From Hyphomicrobiales bacterium (GTDB lineage: Bacteria > Pseudomonadota > Alphaproteobacteria > Rhizobiales > Rhizobiaceae), in contig UCIA01000009.1 in the NCBI GenBank assembly GCA_900472295.1, positions 104,498 through 168,497 on the forward strand: DNA of 64,000 nucleotides, written 5' to 3'. Shown here piece by piece: positions 29,013 to 40,344 of the stretch. Both the position numbers and the translations under genes were made by a program. The stretch's first letter is position 1, and each line of letters begins with the position of its first letter. A model generated the notes under the pieces. The model made no database searches. It was not told the origin of the DNA and saw only the letters and a list, made by a program, of their open reading frames with translations.

Positions 29013-29626
29013 TGGCGCAGGCGCTCACCCGGCTGAAGGAGAGCCCGTCGCAGACGGCAGGGCCTTATGTGCATATCGGGCTGACGCCGAATTTCGGTGG
29101 CATCGGCGGCGTCTACCCGACCGATCTCGGCTCGACGATGATCACCGACAAGACCAAGGGCGAGCGGATCGGCCTGCGCATACGCGTGCTCGACGGGACC
29201 GGCACGCCACTCAGGGACGCGCTGATCGAAATCTGGCAGGCGGATGCCAACGGGTTCTACAATTCGCCCACCGATTTGCGCGGCGACGCCGATCCGGATT
29301 TCCAGGGCTGGGGCCGCCAGCCGACCGATATGGAAACGGGCATTTGCACATTCCAGACGATCAAGCCGGGCCGCGTGCCGTTTGGCGACGGGCGGCTGAT
29401 GGCGCCGCATATCAGCCTGTGGATCGTCGCGCGCGGCATCAATATCGGCCTCAACACACGGCTCTATTTCTCCGACGAGGCGAAGGCCAATGCCGAAGAT
29501 CCGATCCTGGCTCGCATCGAGCACAAGGTGCGCGTGCCGACGCTGATCGCCGAGCGGCAAGGCGACAATTACATTTTCGATGTCCATCTCCAGGGGGAGA
29601 AGGAAACGGTCTTCTTCGACAGCTGA
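29012..29626 (+). CDS. pcaG: Protocatechuate 3,4-dioxygenase alpha subunit
   Basis: Alpha subunit, 204 residues, of protocatechuate 3,4-dioxygenase. It has the same beta-sandwich fold as PcaH (LIEIWQADANGFYNSP, GWGRQPTD) but lacks the paired His ligands: APHISLWIVARG replaces RPSHIHF, as expected of the non-metal subunit. N-terminal TPSQTAGPY-type motif (SPSQTAGPYVHIGL) is conserved. Overlaps pcaH by one base. Confidence 0.95.
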   Translation: MAQALTRLKESPSQTAGPYVHIGLTPNFGGIGGVYPTDLGSTMITDKTKGERIGLRIRVLDGTGTPLRDALIEIWQADANGFYNSPTDLRGDADPDFQGWGRQPTDMETGICTFQTIKPGRVPFGDGRLMAPHISLWIVARGINIGLNTRLYFSDEAKANAEDPILARIEHKVRVPTLIAERQGDNYIFDVHLQGEKETVFFDS

Positions 29627-29645
29627 TGCTCAGGAGACCTCGCGA

Positions 29646-31870
<2,225 letters not shown>

Positions 31871-31891
31871 AGTCCTATCGGCCTCCGATAC

Positions 31892-31939
31892 ATAGCCTGT
31901 TGATTAGCAATTCCGCGTTTCTTTTCATTTTACATAACC
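31892..31939 (+). promoter_or_regulatory. Putative third PcaQ-type promoter (right importer)
   Basis: ATAGCC-N4-GATTAG (31892-31907) matches the PcaQ consensus in 9 of 12 positions. CATTTTAC (31926-31933) follows after 18 bases, exactly the spacing seen in the pcaD promoter (27000-27007), and AACC recurs at the same offset after it. The block lies in the 153-bp gap between pobA and the right-hand importer's binding-protein gene, 84 bases before its ATG. Confidence 0.6.
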
Positions 31940-32023
31940 GTTTGCAGATGTGACTAAAGGCAATGCGGCTTGGTAGGGTCCAGCCCGGGAGGGTGAGCCG
32001 GCCGCTTTTGGTGGGAGGAAAAC

Positions 32024-33196
32024 ATGAAAGCGCTGCTCTTGGCCGCGACCGCGGTTCTCGCGTTTTGCGGCTCAGCCTATGCCGACACTATCAAGGTCGG
32101 CGTCGTCGGGCCATTTTCGGGTCCGTTCGCCATCCAGGGCAAGAATTTCAAAGCCGGCATCGACGCCTATATGGCGCTCAACGGCAGCAAGGTCGGCGCC
32201 GACGACATCGAGATCATCTATCGCGACGTGCCGACGCCCGATCCGGCGCAGGCCAAGGCACTGGCGCAGGAACTGGTCGTCAAGGAAGGCGTCCAGTATC
32301 TCACCGGCTTCTACTTCACGCCCGATGCGATGGCGGTGACGCCACTGCTCGAACAGGCCAATGTTCCGCTCGTCATCATGAATGCCGCCACGTCGGCGAT
32401 CGTCACCAAGAGCCCGCTCGTCGTGCGCACCTCGTTCACGCTGTGGCAGACGTCGGCACCGATGGCGAAAGTCGCTTCCGAACGCGGCATCAAGAAGGTG
32501 ATCACCGTGGTCAGCGATTATGGTCCGGGCGTCGATTCCGAGACGGCGTTCAAGAAGACGTTCGAGGCGGCGGGCGGCACGGTCGTCGAGTCCATCCGCA
32601 TGCCGCTATCGACCAATGATTTCAGCCCGATCATGCAGCGCGTCAAGGATTCCGGCGCGGCGACCGTATTCGCCTTCCTGCCCTCTGGTCCAACGACGCT
32701 CGGCTTCGTCAAAGCCTACAATGAGAACGGACTGAAGGAGGCCGGGATTCAGTTCCTGGCGCCGGGCGACCTGACCCAGGAATCCGACCTGCCGGCGCTC
32801 GGCGATGCCGCGATCGGTCTCACCACCACCTTCCACTATGCGGTCTCGCACGTTTCGCCCGAAAACAAGACATTCGTGGAAGCCGCGCGCAAAGCCATCG
32901 GCAACCCGGCGGAACTGTCCTTCCCCGCGGTCGGCGCCTATGACGGCATGCATGTCATCTACAAGATGATCGAGGCCACAGGCGGCAAGCAGGACGCCCA
33001 GAAAGCCGTCGATGCGGTCAAAGGGCTGGCCTGGGAAAGCCCGCGCGGGCCGGTGTCGATCGACGCGGAGAGCCGCCACATCACGCAGAACATCTATCTG
33101 CGCGAAGTCGCCAAGGCCGAGGATGGCACCTACTACAACAAGGAAATCGCGACTTTCGAGAAGCAGACCGATCCGGGTCTGGCGGCTTCGAAGTAG
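32024..33196 (+). CDS. ABC substrate-binding protein, LivK type
   Basis: Periplasmic binding protein of 390 residues with a Sec signal peptide (cleavage after SAYA, about residue 20) and a type I binding fold (IKVGVVGPFSGPFAIQG). First gene of the right-hand HAAT importer, after a putative PcaQ promoter and a GGGAGG site. In Sinorhizobium a PcaQ-controlled transporter of this class takes up protocatechuate; the position between pobA and pcaIJF suggests the same here. Substrate inferred. Confidence 0.9.
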   Translation: MKALLLAATAVLAFCGSAYADTIKVGVVGPFSGPFAIQGKNFKAGIDAYMALNGSKVGADDIEIIYRDVPTPDPAQAKALAQELVVKEGVQYLTGFYFTPDAMAVTPLLEQANVPLVIMNAATSAIVTKSPLVVRTSFTLWQTSAPMAKVASERGIKKVITVVSDYGPGVDSETAFKKTFEAAGGTVVESIRMPLSTNDFSPIMQRVKDSGAATVFAFLPSGPTTLGFVKAYNENGLKEAGIQFLAPGDLTQESDLPALGDAAIGLTTTFHYAVSHVSPENKTFVEAARKAIGNPAELSFPAVGAYDGMHVIYKMIEATGGKQDAQKAVDAVKGLAWESPRGPVSIDAESRHITQNIYLREVAKAEDGTYYNKEIATFEKQTDPGLAASK

Positions 33197-33209
33197 GCTT
33201 TCGCCACCA

Positions 33210-33236
33210 TCTCCCGATAGCCCAGCTTTCGGGAGA
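33210..33236 (+). terminator. Intra-operon hairpin after binding-protein gene
   Basis: Eight-base arms TCTCCCGA (33210-33217) and TCGGGAGA (33229-33236) with an eleven-base loop, 13 bases after the binding-protein stop. Likely an RNA stabiliser or attenuator before the permease genes. Confidence 0.5.
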
Positions 33237-33251
33237 CTACCGGGCAGGACC

Positions 33252-34115
33252 ATGCAGACCATCTTCAGCGTTGCGGTCGACGCGCTTGCCTATGGCATGG
33301 TGCTGTTCGTCATCTCGATCGGCCTCTCGGTGACCATGGGGCTGATGCGCGTCGTCAATCTCGCGCATGGCGCTTTTGCCATGATCGGCGGCTACATCGC
33401 CTCCTACGCGGCAAGCGACCTCGGCCTTGGCTATGGCGTCGCGATGCTGATCGCCGTTATTGGCACAATCGTCATCGCCGTTCCCATAGAACGGCTGCTC
33501 TACCGCCGCATCTACGGTGCGCCGGAGCTGACGCAGGTGCTGATGACGATCGGCATTACTTTTTGCGTGATCGGTATTGCGAACTATGTTTTCGGCCCGA
33601 CGCTGAAGACCATACCGTTGCCCGACACGCTGCGCGGCCCGGTCGACCTCGGCTTCCGTTCCATCGCCGCGCACAGACTGTTCGCCATCGCCTGCGGCGC
33701 CGTCGTCGCCGTTGCGTTGTGGTTCCTGCTCGAAAGGACACCGTTTGGCGTCAAGGTCAGGGCCACCGTCGACAATGCGGCCATGGCCGCTTCGCTGGGC
33801 GTCAGAACCAGGATCATTTATGCGGTCAGCTTTGCGGTGGCCGTCGGGCTGGCGGCGTTCGGCGGCATCGTCGGGGCCGAACTGCTGCCGATCGAGCCTT
33901 ACTATGCGCTGCGCTACATGGTGACGTTCCTGGTCGTGGTGTCGGTCGGCGGCGCCGGCTCCATACCAGGCGCGCTGCTGGCATGCCTGGTGCTTGGCGG
34001 CATCGATACGACCGGCCGCTATCTGGTGCCTGAATATGGCGAATTCTTCTTCTACCTGGCGGTGATCGCGATCGTCTGGATATTTCCGCACGGCTTGCTT
34101 GGACGGGCGAAATGA
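33252..34115 (+). CDS. ABC permease, LivH type
   Basis: HAAT-family permease, 287 residues, with the LivH motif MRVVNLAHGAFAM (about 31-43) and coupling loop ATVDNAAMAASLGVRT. The ATG at 33252 follows the hairpin by 15 bases. The stop overlaps the LivM-type start by four bases. Channel subunit of the right-hand aromatic importer. Confidence 0.92.
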   Translation: MQTIFSVAVDALAYGMVLFVISIGLSVTMGLMRVVNLAHGAFAMIGGYIASYAASDLGLGYGVAMLIAVIGTIVIAVPIERLLYRRIYGAPELTQVLMTIGITFCVIGIANYVFGPTLKTIPLPDTLRGPVDLGFRSIAAHRLFAIACGAVVAVALWFLLERTPFGVKVRATVDNAAMAASLGVRTRIIYAVSFAVAVGLAAFGGIVGAELLPIEPYYALRYMVTFLVVVSVGGAGSIPGALLACLVLGGIDTTGRYLVPEYGEFFFYLAVIAIVWIFPHGLLGRAK

Positions 34116-35107
34116 CGGCCGCGAGCGACACGCAATCCGCCGTCCAGCCGGCTTATCGGCGCCGGGATTTGACCGGCATCGCTGTCATCCTCGGCATCGC
34201 CGCCATCGGCTATTTTCTGTTCCCGAACAATCTGGCGCTGCTGACGCGCATTCTGGCGATCGCGCTGCTGGTGCTTTCGCTCGATCTGGTGACGGGGTTC
34301 TGCGGTGTTGCCACACTCGGGCATGCCGCTCTGTTCGGCGCCGGCGCCTATGCGGCCGGCATGGCCGCCGCCCATTGGGGCATCACCGATCCGATCGCCA
34401 TGGTGGTTGTCGGCGCCATCGGCGGCGCGGCGGCGGGTTTGCTCTCCGGCGTGATCATTCTGCGCGGACACGGCCTGTCGCAACTCGTGTTGTCGATCGC
34501 CGTCATCCACCTTTTTCACGAGGCGGCCAACAAGGCCTCGGCCTACACCGGCGGCAGCGACGGCCTGGCCGGCATTTCGCCCGATCCGTTGTTCGGCCTG
34601 TTTGCTTTCGACCTCTGGGGCCGCACGGCCTACGGTTTCGGCGTGGCGCTGCTCGTCATCGTCTTCGTGCTGCTGCGCATTCTGGTTCGTTCGCCCTTCG
34701 GCATGCTCTGCCGCGGCATCAGGGAAGATCCGGTGCGGGTGGGCGCGATGGGCGGCTCGGTGCGCGGCACTCTGGTCAAGATGTATGTCATCTCCGGTGC
34801 GGTGGCCGGCGTCGGTGGTGCGCTCAATGCCATTTCCACGCAAGTGGTCGGGCTCGACAGTCTGAGCTTCACGACGTCGGCCGAAGCGCTGGTCATGCTG
34901 GTGCTCGGCGGCACGGGTTCGCTTTACGGCGCCTTGCTCGGAACAGCCGTCTTCATGTGGTTCGAAGATGTCGTTTCCGCCGCCAATCCGTTCCATTGGC
35001 TGACGATGGTCGGCGCGCTGCTGATCGCTGTGGTGCTGTTTGCGCCGCGCGGGCTGTTTGGAACCGCCGCCCTGCTTTTGGACCGGCTGAAGGAGCGGCG
35101 TCGATGA
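34112..35107 (+). CDS. ABC permease, LivM type
   Basis: HAAT-family permease, 331 residues, with about eight to ten membrane segments and the coupling loop RGIREDPVRVGAMGGSVRG, which matches LivM. Four-base overlaps at both ends tie it to the LivH- and LivG-type genes. Confidence 0.92.
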   Translation: MTAASDTQSAVQPAYRRRDLTGIAVILGIAAIGYFLFPNNLALLTRILAIALLVLSLDLVTGFCGVATLGHAALFGAGAYAAGMAAAHWGITDPIAMVVVGAIGGAAAGLLSGVIILRGHGLSQLVLSIAVIHLFHEAANKASAYTGGSDGLAGISPDPLFGLFAFDLWGRTAYGFGVALLVIVFVLLRILVRSPFGMLCRGIREDPVRVGAMGGSVRGTLVKMYVISGAVAGVGGALNAISTQVVGLDSLSFTTSAEALVMLVLGGTGSLYGALLGTAVFMWFEDVVSAANPFHWLTMVGALLIAVVLFAPRGLFGTAALLLDRLKERRR

Positions 35108-35868
35108 GCCCGGTCTTTCAGGTCGAGCGCTTGCGAAAATCCTTCGGCGGGCTGGCTGTCACGCAGGACGTTTCGATCGCCATGGAGCCCGGCGACCGTG
35201 TCGCGCTGATCGGACCCAACGGTGCGGGCAAGACCACCTTCGTCAATCTCGTGGTCGGCCATCTTGCGCCCGATTCCGGCAAGGTCATGCTCGCCGGATC
35301 TGATGTGACCGGGCTCGATCCCGTCCGTCGTGTGCGCCAGGGACTGGTGCGATCCTTTCAGGTGACGCGGCTGTTTTCCGACATGACCCCGCAGGAGCAT
35401 GTCGCGCTGGCCATCCTGCAGCGAACCGGACGGTCGGGCCGCGTGCTCGGCCATTTCCAGGCCATGCCCGAAGTGATGGACGAAACGCGCACGCTTTTCG
35501 AGACGCTCGGTCTCGTTGCGGTCGCGACCCGCAAGGTCGCAGAGATCGCCTATGGCCAGCAGCGCCTGCTGGAAATCGCCATCGCATTGGCGCTCAAGCC
35601 GAAGGTGCTGTTGCTCGACGAGCCGGCAGCGGGTGTTCCGCAAAGCGACACGCCGCGCATCGAGGCGGCCCTTGCCGGCCTGCCGCCCGATCTCGCGGTG
35701 CTGATGATCGAGCACGACATGGATCTCGTCTTCCGCTTCGCCAAACGCGTCATTGTGCTCGCCGCCGGCGCCGTCATCTTCGATGGCTCGCCGCAGGATG
35801 TGACGAAGAACGCGCGTGTTCGCGAGGTCTATCTGGGAAACTATGCCAATGACCGCAGCGCTGCTTGA
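35104..35868 (+). CDS. ABC ATPase, LivG type
   Basis: ATPase of 254 residues with Walker A GPNGAGKTT, VRSFQVTRLFSDMT (LivG-like Q-loop region), IAYGQQRLLEIAIALA in place of LSGG, and Walker B VLLLDEPAAGVP. The ATG at 35104 overlaps the LivM stop. The stop overlaps the following ATPase start by about twenty bases. Confidence 0.92.
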   Translation: MSPVFQVERLRKSFGGLAVTQDVSIAMEPGDRVALIGPNGAGKTTFVNLVVGHLAPDSGKVMLAGSDVTGLDPVRRVRQGLVRSFQVTRLFSDMTPQEHVALAILQRTGRSGRVLGHFQAMPEVMDETRTLFETLGLVAVATRKVAEIAYGQQRLLEIAIALALKPKVLLLDEPAAGVPQSDTPRIEAALAGLPPDLAVLMIEHDMDLVFRFAKRVIVLAAGAVIFDGSPQDVTKNARVREVYLGNYANDRSAA

Positions 35869-36565
35869 CGTCGCCGACCTCAGTGCCGGCTATGGCCCGA
35901 CGCGGGTCTTGGAGAATGTCAGCTTCTCCGTGCCGGCTGGTTCGCGGCTTGCCGTGCTCGGACGCAATGGCATGGGCAAGACGACCCTGCTAGCCACCAT
36001 CGCCGGACAGACCAGGCGCTATGGCGGCGCGATCACGCTTGGCGGCTCCGAGATCAGCCATCTCGAAAGCTCATCGCGTGCAAGAAGCGGGCTCGGCTAC
36101 GTTCCCCAGGCGCGCTGCATCTTTGCCTCGCTGACGGTCGAGGAAAACCTGTTCGTCGGACTGAAGGACAGGCAGCGCTCGGCAATCGACGAAGCCTATC
36201 AGATGTTTCCGCGCCTCAAGGAACGGCGCAGGAATCTCGGCTCCCAGCTCTCGGGCGGCGAGCAGCAGATGCTGTCGACAGCGCGAACCATTCTGGGCCG
36301 TCCGAGCGTGCTCCTGCTCGATGAACCGCTGGAGGGGTTGGCGCCGGTCATCTGCGAGGAATTAATGGCCGTCTTTTCGAAACTGGCGTCAGGCGGCGAG
36401 ATGACCGTGATCATGGTCGAGCAGCGCATCCAGAGCGCGCTCGACTTCGCCGACCATGCGATCATTCTCGAACGTGGCCGGGTTGCCTGGTCAGGCACGC
36501 CGGCAGAGCTTGCCGGCCAGCCGGAGGTGGTCGAGCGCCTGCTCGGCGTGGGCGGACTTCACTGA
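35849..36565 (+). CDS. ABC ATPase, LivF type
   Basis: ATPase of 238 residues, Walker A GRNGMGKTT, LGYVPQARCIFASLTVEENL, signature LSGGEQQM, Walker B VLLLDEPLEGLAP: a LivF protein. ATG at 35849 was taken; ATG at 35843 is an equally possible start. Last gene of the right-hand importer, 27 bases from the convergent pcaF stop. Confidence 0.9.
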   Translation: MTAALLDVADLSAGYGPTRVLENVSFSVPAGSRLAVLGRNGMGKTTLLATIAGQTRRYGGAITLGGSEISHLESSSRARSGLGYVPQARCIFASLTVEENLFVGLKDRQRSAIDEAYQMFPRLKERRRNLGSQLSGGEQQMLSTARTILGRPSVLLLDEPLEGLAPVICEELMAVFSKLASGGEMTVIMVEQRIQSALDFADHAIILERGRVAWSGTPAELAGQPEVVERLLGVGGLH

Positions 36566-36592
36566 GGTAACGGCATTCCGCCGCAAAACGTC

Positions 36593-37804
36593 CTATACGC
36601 GCTCGAGCGCCACTGCGATGCCCTGGCCGACGCCGATGCACATGGTGGCCAGCGCATAGCGGGCGTTGCGCTCCCGTAGCTCCAACGCTGCGGTGCCGGC
36701 AATGCGCGCGCCCGACATGCCAAGCGGGTGACCAAGCGCGATGGCGCCGCCATTCGGGTTGACGCGTCCATCGTCCTCGGCAATGCCGAGTTGGCGGAGC
36801 ACGGCGATGCCTTGGGAGGCGAAGGCTTCGTTGAGTTCGATGACATCGAATTGCTGCGGCGTCAGGCCGAGCCGCGCGCACAGCTTTTGCGTCGCCGGCG
36901 CCGGGCCGATGCCCATGATGCGTGGCGCCACGCCGGCGGCGGCGCCGCCGAGGATGCGCGCGATAGGCGTCAGGCCATATTTCTTCACAGCCGCTTCCGA
37001 GGCGACGATCAACGCCGCCGCGCCATCATTGACGCCGGACGCATTGCCGGCGGTCACCGTGCCGCCCTGGCGGAACGGTGTGGGCAATTTTGCCAGCGAC
37101 TCGACAGTGGTTCCCGCGCGGGGATGTTCATCTTTCGATACGATAATCGCGTCGCCCTTCTTCTGCGGGGTCGTCACCGGGGTGATCTCCTTCGCCAGCC
37201 GGCCATTGGCTTGTGCCGCGACGGCCTTGTCCTGGCTGCGCACGGCGAAGGCGTCCTGGTCGGCGCGCGACACCTGGAAATCCTCGGCGACGTTCTCGCC
37301 GGTCTCCGGCATGGAATCGACGCCATACTGTTTCTTCATCAGCGGGTTGATGAAACGCCAGCCGATGGTGGTGTCGTAAATCTCGGCATGACGCGAAAAG
37401 GCGGCCTCGGCCTTGGGCATGACGAAGGGCGCGCGGCTCATCGATTCGACGCCGCCGGCAATCATCAGTTCAGCCTCGCCGGCCTTGATGGCGCGGGCGG
37501 CGATGGTGAGCGCATCCATGCCGGAGCCGCACAGCCGATTGACGGTCGAGCCGGACACTTCCTTCGGCAGTCCGGCCAGCAGCAGCGACATGCGCGCGAC
37601 ATTGCGATTGTCTTCGCCGGCCTGGTTGGCGCAGCCATAGACGACGTCATCCACTGCTTGCCAGTCGATGCCGGAATTGCGCTCGATCAGCGCCTTCAGC
37701 GGAATGGCGCCGAGATCGTCCGCGCGCACTGACGATAGGGAACCGCCGAAACGGCCGATCGGGGTGCGGATGTAGTCGCAGATATAGGCCTCGGCCATGT
37801 TCAT
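36593..37804 (-). CDS. pcaF: 3-oxoadipyl-CoA thiolase
   Basis: Thiolase of 403 residues that cleaves 3-oxoadipyl-CoA into succinyl-CoA and acetyl-CoA, the last step of the pathway. Catalytic Cys92 in VNRLCGSGMDAL, His in GGAIALGHPLGMSGAR and the second Cys in ATMCIGVGQG are present. The N-terminus (AYICDYIRTPIGRFGG) matches PcaF. The start overlaps the pcaJ stop by four bases, giving the order pcaI-pcaJ-pcaF. Confidence 0.95.
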   Translation of the reverse strand: MNMAEAYICDYIRTPIGRFGGSLSSVRADDLGAIPLKALIERNSGIDWQAVDDVVYGCANQAGEDNRNVARMSLLLAGLPKEVSGSTVNRLCGSGMDALTIAARAIKAGEAELMIAGGVESMSRAPFVMPKAEAAFSRHAEIYDTTIGWRFINPLMKKQYGVDSMPETGENVAEDFQVSRADQDAFAVRSQDKAVAAQANGRLAKEITPVTTPQKKGDAIIVSKDEHPRAGTTVESLAKLPTPFRQGGTVTAGNASGVNDGAAALIVASEAAVKKYGLTPIARILGGAAAGVAPRIMGIGPAPATQKLCARLGLTPQQFDVIELNEAFASQGIAVLRQLGIAEDDGRVNPNGGAIALGHPLGMSGARIAGTAALELRERNARYALATMCIGVGQGIAVALERV

Positions 37805-38589
37805 GCAGCCTTTTCTTTTCCGCTTCCCTCATGCGCCGCCTTGGTGCGGGCCTGCAGGTCGCGCAATGTCGTCAGCTCGAGTTCCGTCGGCGCCGGCGTT
37901 TCGTCAAGCTCCTCGGCGAACTTTACGATCCAGCCACAGGTGTCCTGCACCTGCTGTCGCGTCACGCCGGGATGCAGCGACACAACGGTGAATTCCTTGC
38001 TCACCGGGTCCGGCTTCCAGATGGCGAGGTCGGTGATCAGCAGCGTCGGGCCAGCGGTGTCGATGCCAAGGCGCTGGCGGTGATCGCCGCCGTCGCCATG
38101 GCCGAAGGAGGTGTAGAAGTCGATCTTCTCGACCATGCCGCGCCTGGTCTGCGCCATGGTGATGTAGATTTCTTTCGACGAGGTGGCGATCTCCGGTGCG
38201 CCGCCGCCACCGGGCAGGCGGGTCTTGGGATGGGCGTAGTCGCCGATGACCGTGGTGTTGATGTTGCCGAATTTGTCGAGCTGAGCGGCGCCGAGGAAAC
38301 CGATGGAGACGCGGCCACCCTGCAGCCAGTAGCGGAACATCTCCGGCACCGAGACGGTGGTAACGGCGGTGTCGCAAAGCTCGCCGTCGCCGATCGACAG
38401 CGGCAAAACATCGGGCGCTGTGCCGATGGTGCCGCTTTCATAGATCAGCGTGATGTCGGGCGCATGCGTCAGCCGCGCGACGTTGCAGGCTGCCGACGGT
38501 GCGCCGATGCCGACGAAGCAGACGTCGTCGTTCTTCAACGCGCGGCTGGCGGTAATCGTCATCATCTCGTTGGGGGTGAAGCCGCTCAT
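37801..38589 (-). CDS. pcaJ: 3-oxoadipate CoA-transferase subunit B
   Basis: Beta subunit, 262 residues, of the CoA-transferase that moves CoA from succinyl-CoA to 3-oxoadipate. Glu51 in the YESGTIG segment corresponds to the catalytic Glu of class I transferases. GIGAPSAACNVARLTHAP and GGGGAPEIA are typical of the glutaconate CoA-transferase-like form used in rhizobia. Overlaps pcaI and pcaF by four bases each. Confidence 0.93.
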   Translation of the reverse strand: MSGFTPNEMMTITASRALKNDDVCFVGIGAPSAACNVARLTHAPDITLIYESGTIGTAPDVLPLSIGDGELCDTAVTTVSVPEMFRYWLQGGRVSIGFLGAAQLDKFGNINTTVIGDYAHPKTRLPGGGGAPEIATSSKEIYITMAQTRRGMVEKIDFYTSFGHGDGGDHRQRLGIDTAGPTLLITDLAIWKPDPVSKEFTVVSLHPGVTRQQVQDTCGWIVKFAEELDETPAPTELELTTLRDLQARTKAAHEGSGKEKAA

Positions 38590-39443
38590 GCCGCGCTCCT
38601 CAAATGCTCGACTCGGGCCGCGAAGTCGTCGGCCGTGCGCTCGATGACATTGGCCTGCATCCAGGCCTGGAATTTCTCCCGGTCGGCGGCGATCTCGTCC
38701 CATTCGAGATAGGCGGTATTGTCCCTGGCGTAGTAGCCGTGCGTGTAGGAGGGATGTGAGCCGCCGGGCACGACCGATATGGCCGCGATGGTCCAGCGCG
38801 GCAGCACGGTGAGGTTGGGGTGGAGATCGTCAAAATTGTCGACGATTTCCTCCACCGTCACCACAGCGCGCTTGGCGGCGAGCACCGCTTCCTTCTGGAT
38901 GCCGATAATGCCTTCGACCAGCACATTGCCTTTTTTGTCGGCCTTCTGCGCATGGATGAAGGAGACGTCAGGACGAATGGAGGGAACGGCCGCCAGCACT
39001 TCACCGGTGAACGGGCAGGTGACCGATTTGATGTTCGGATTGACCGCCGCCAGGCCAGCGCCGCGATAGCCGCGAAACACTGCGCAGGGCAGGCCGGCGG
39101 CACCCGCTTCATAGGCGTTGGCCATGCCGGCATGGCTGTGCTCCTCAATCTCTATCGACCGGGGAAAGCCGTTCTCGATGGAATCGCGGGCGCGGCGCAG
39201 CAGGCCGACGCCGGGATTGCCGACATAGGAGAAGATGATTTTCTTCGCCATGCCCATGCCGATCATCTGGTCGTAGATCAAATCGGGGGTCATGCGGATG
39301 AGGGTCAGGTCGCGAAAGCCCTGGCGGATCGCCTCATGCGCCGCCGCCGTCGGGATCAGATGGGTAAAACCTTCGAAGGCGACCGCATCACCATCATGCA
39401 GGTTCTCGGCCACGGCCTGTTTGAGCGGCAGGAATTTGACCAT
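38586..39443 (-). CDS. pcaI: 3-oxoadipate CoA-transferase subunit A
   Basis: Alpha subunit of 285 residues, with the VAFEGFTHLIPTAAAHEAIRQG N-terminal CoA-binding region of class I CoA-transferases. The ATG at 39443 was chosen because GGAG lies nine bases upstream. First gene of the pcaIJF operon, divergent from the IclR-type regulator with a 116-bp space that holds an inverted-repeat operator. Confidence 0.93.
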   Translation of the reverse strand: MVKFLPLKQAVAENLHDGDAVAFEGFTHLIPTAAAHEAIRQGFRDLTLIRMTPDLIYDQMIGMGMAKKIIFSYVGNPGVGLLRRARDSIENGFPRSIEIEEHSHAGMANAYEAGAAGLPCAVFRGYRGAGLAAVNPNIKSVTCPFTGEVLAAVPSIRPDVSFIHAQKADKKGNVLVEGIIGIQKEAVLAAKRAVVTVEEIVDNFDDLHPNLTVLPRWTIAAISVVPGGSHPSYTHGYYARDNTAYLEWDEIAADREKFQAWMQANVIERTADDFAARVEHLRSAA

Positions 39444-39467
39444 CGCCAAGAACTCCAGACTGGAAAA

Positions 39468-39482
39468 GTTCGTATTGCGAAC
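39468..39482. promoter_or_regulatory. IclR/PcaR-type operator
   Basis: GTTCG-TATTG-CGAAC is a perfect inverted repeat with a five-base spacer between pcaI and the IclR-type gene, 25 bases from the pcaI start. It resembles the GTTCG-N5-CGAAC-like boxes bound by PcaU/PobR/PcaR. Likely site for the adjacent regulator. Confidence 0.7.
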
Positions 39483-39559
39483 ATTTGTTTTGTATGAGAT
39501 ACTTTTATGCCAAATCGACACGTCGAGTCAATGGTGACAGACTGTTTCGCGGAGACCAC

Positions 39560-40330
39560 ATGGACGACGAGGGAACGACGCGTGACCATGTCGGCTCACT
39601 TGAACGCGGGCTTGCAGTCATGGAGATACTGGCCAGACATCCGGCTGGCCTGACGCTGACCGAAATGGCGGAGGAAGCGGGGCTGACCCGCGCCGGCGCC
39701 CGCCGCTTCCTGCTGACGCTGACGGCAACCGGTTATGCCACTCAGGCCGGGCGGTTGTTTTCGCTATCGCCGCGCCTGCTCACCGTCGTCCGCACCTGGC
39801 TCGGCGGTGCCTCACTGTGGACCTTCGCCGCACCCATCATGCGTGACGTGGCGAGCCAATTCGATGAGGCCTGCAACGCAGCGGTGTTGTCGGGCGAGGA
39901 AGTCGTCTATGTCGCCCGCATTCCCGGCCGCCGCATCCTCAGCGTGTCGCTCGATGTCGGCACCAGGCTGCCGGCGCATTGCACCTCGATGGGGCGCGTG
40001 CTGCTTGCGGGGCTGGGCAAGGACGAGTTGAAAGCCTTCCTTGCCGAAGCAAAGATCGAGCGGCGGACGCCGAAGACGGTGACCAGCCGCGCAGCACTTG
40101 GCAAAGCGATCGACGCGGCGAGGTCAGACGGCTTTGCCGTCGTCGATGAGGAGCTGGAACTCGGCCTGCGATCGATCGCCGTGCCGATCTGCGATCGCAC
40201 AGGCAAGACCGTGGCGGCGATCAACGTCTCGACGCAGTCGGCGCGCTTCTCGGTCGAGGCGATGGAGCGGGAGATTCTGCCGGCGCTGTGGAAGGCCAAG
40301 CAGCGCGTCGAGGAATTTTTCTTCGTCTGA
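39560..40330 (+). CDS. pcaR: IclR-type regulator of pcaIJF (PcaR-like)
   Basis: Regulator of 256 residues: N-terminal winged helix (about 10-72, LTEMAEEAGLTRAGARRFLLTL) and C-terminal IclR effector domain (about 85-250) with TRLPAHCTSMGRVLLAGL. The PcaR/PcaU/PobR group senses 3-oxoadipate or related acids. ATG at 39560 follows GGAG at five bases. Divergent from pcaIJF, which it presumably activates. The name is by group and context. Confidence 0.87.
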   Translation: MDDEGTTRDHVGSLERGLAVMEILARHPAGLTLTEMAEEAGLTRAGARRFLLTLTATGYATQAGRLFSLSPRLLTVVRTWLGGASLWTFAAPIMRDVASQFDEACNAAVLSGEEVVYVARIPGRRILSVSLDVGTRLPAHCTSMGRVLLAGLGKDELKAFLAEAKIERRTPKTVTSRAALGKAIDAARSDGFAVVDEELELGLRSIAVPICDRTGKTVAAINVSTQSARFSVEAMEREILPALWKAKQRVEEFFFV

Positions 40331-40344
40331 CGGAAGCGGAACGG

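Noticed and set aside
31935..31940. ATAACC half site as the PcaQ box of the right importer
   Set aside because: No GGTTAA-like partner lies four bases downstream; the site at 31892-31907 has both halves and the right spacing to CATTTTAC.
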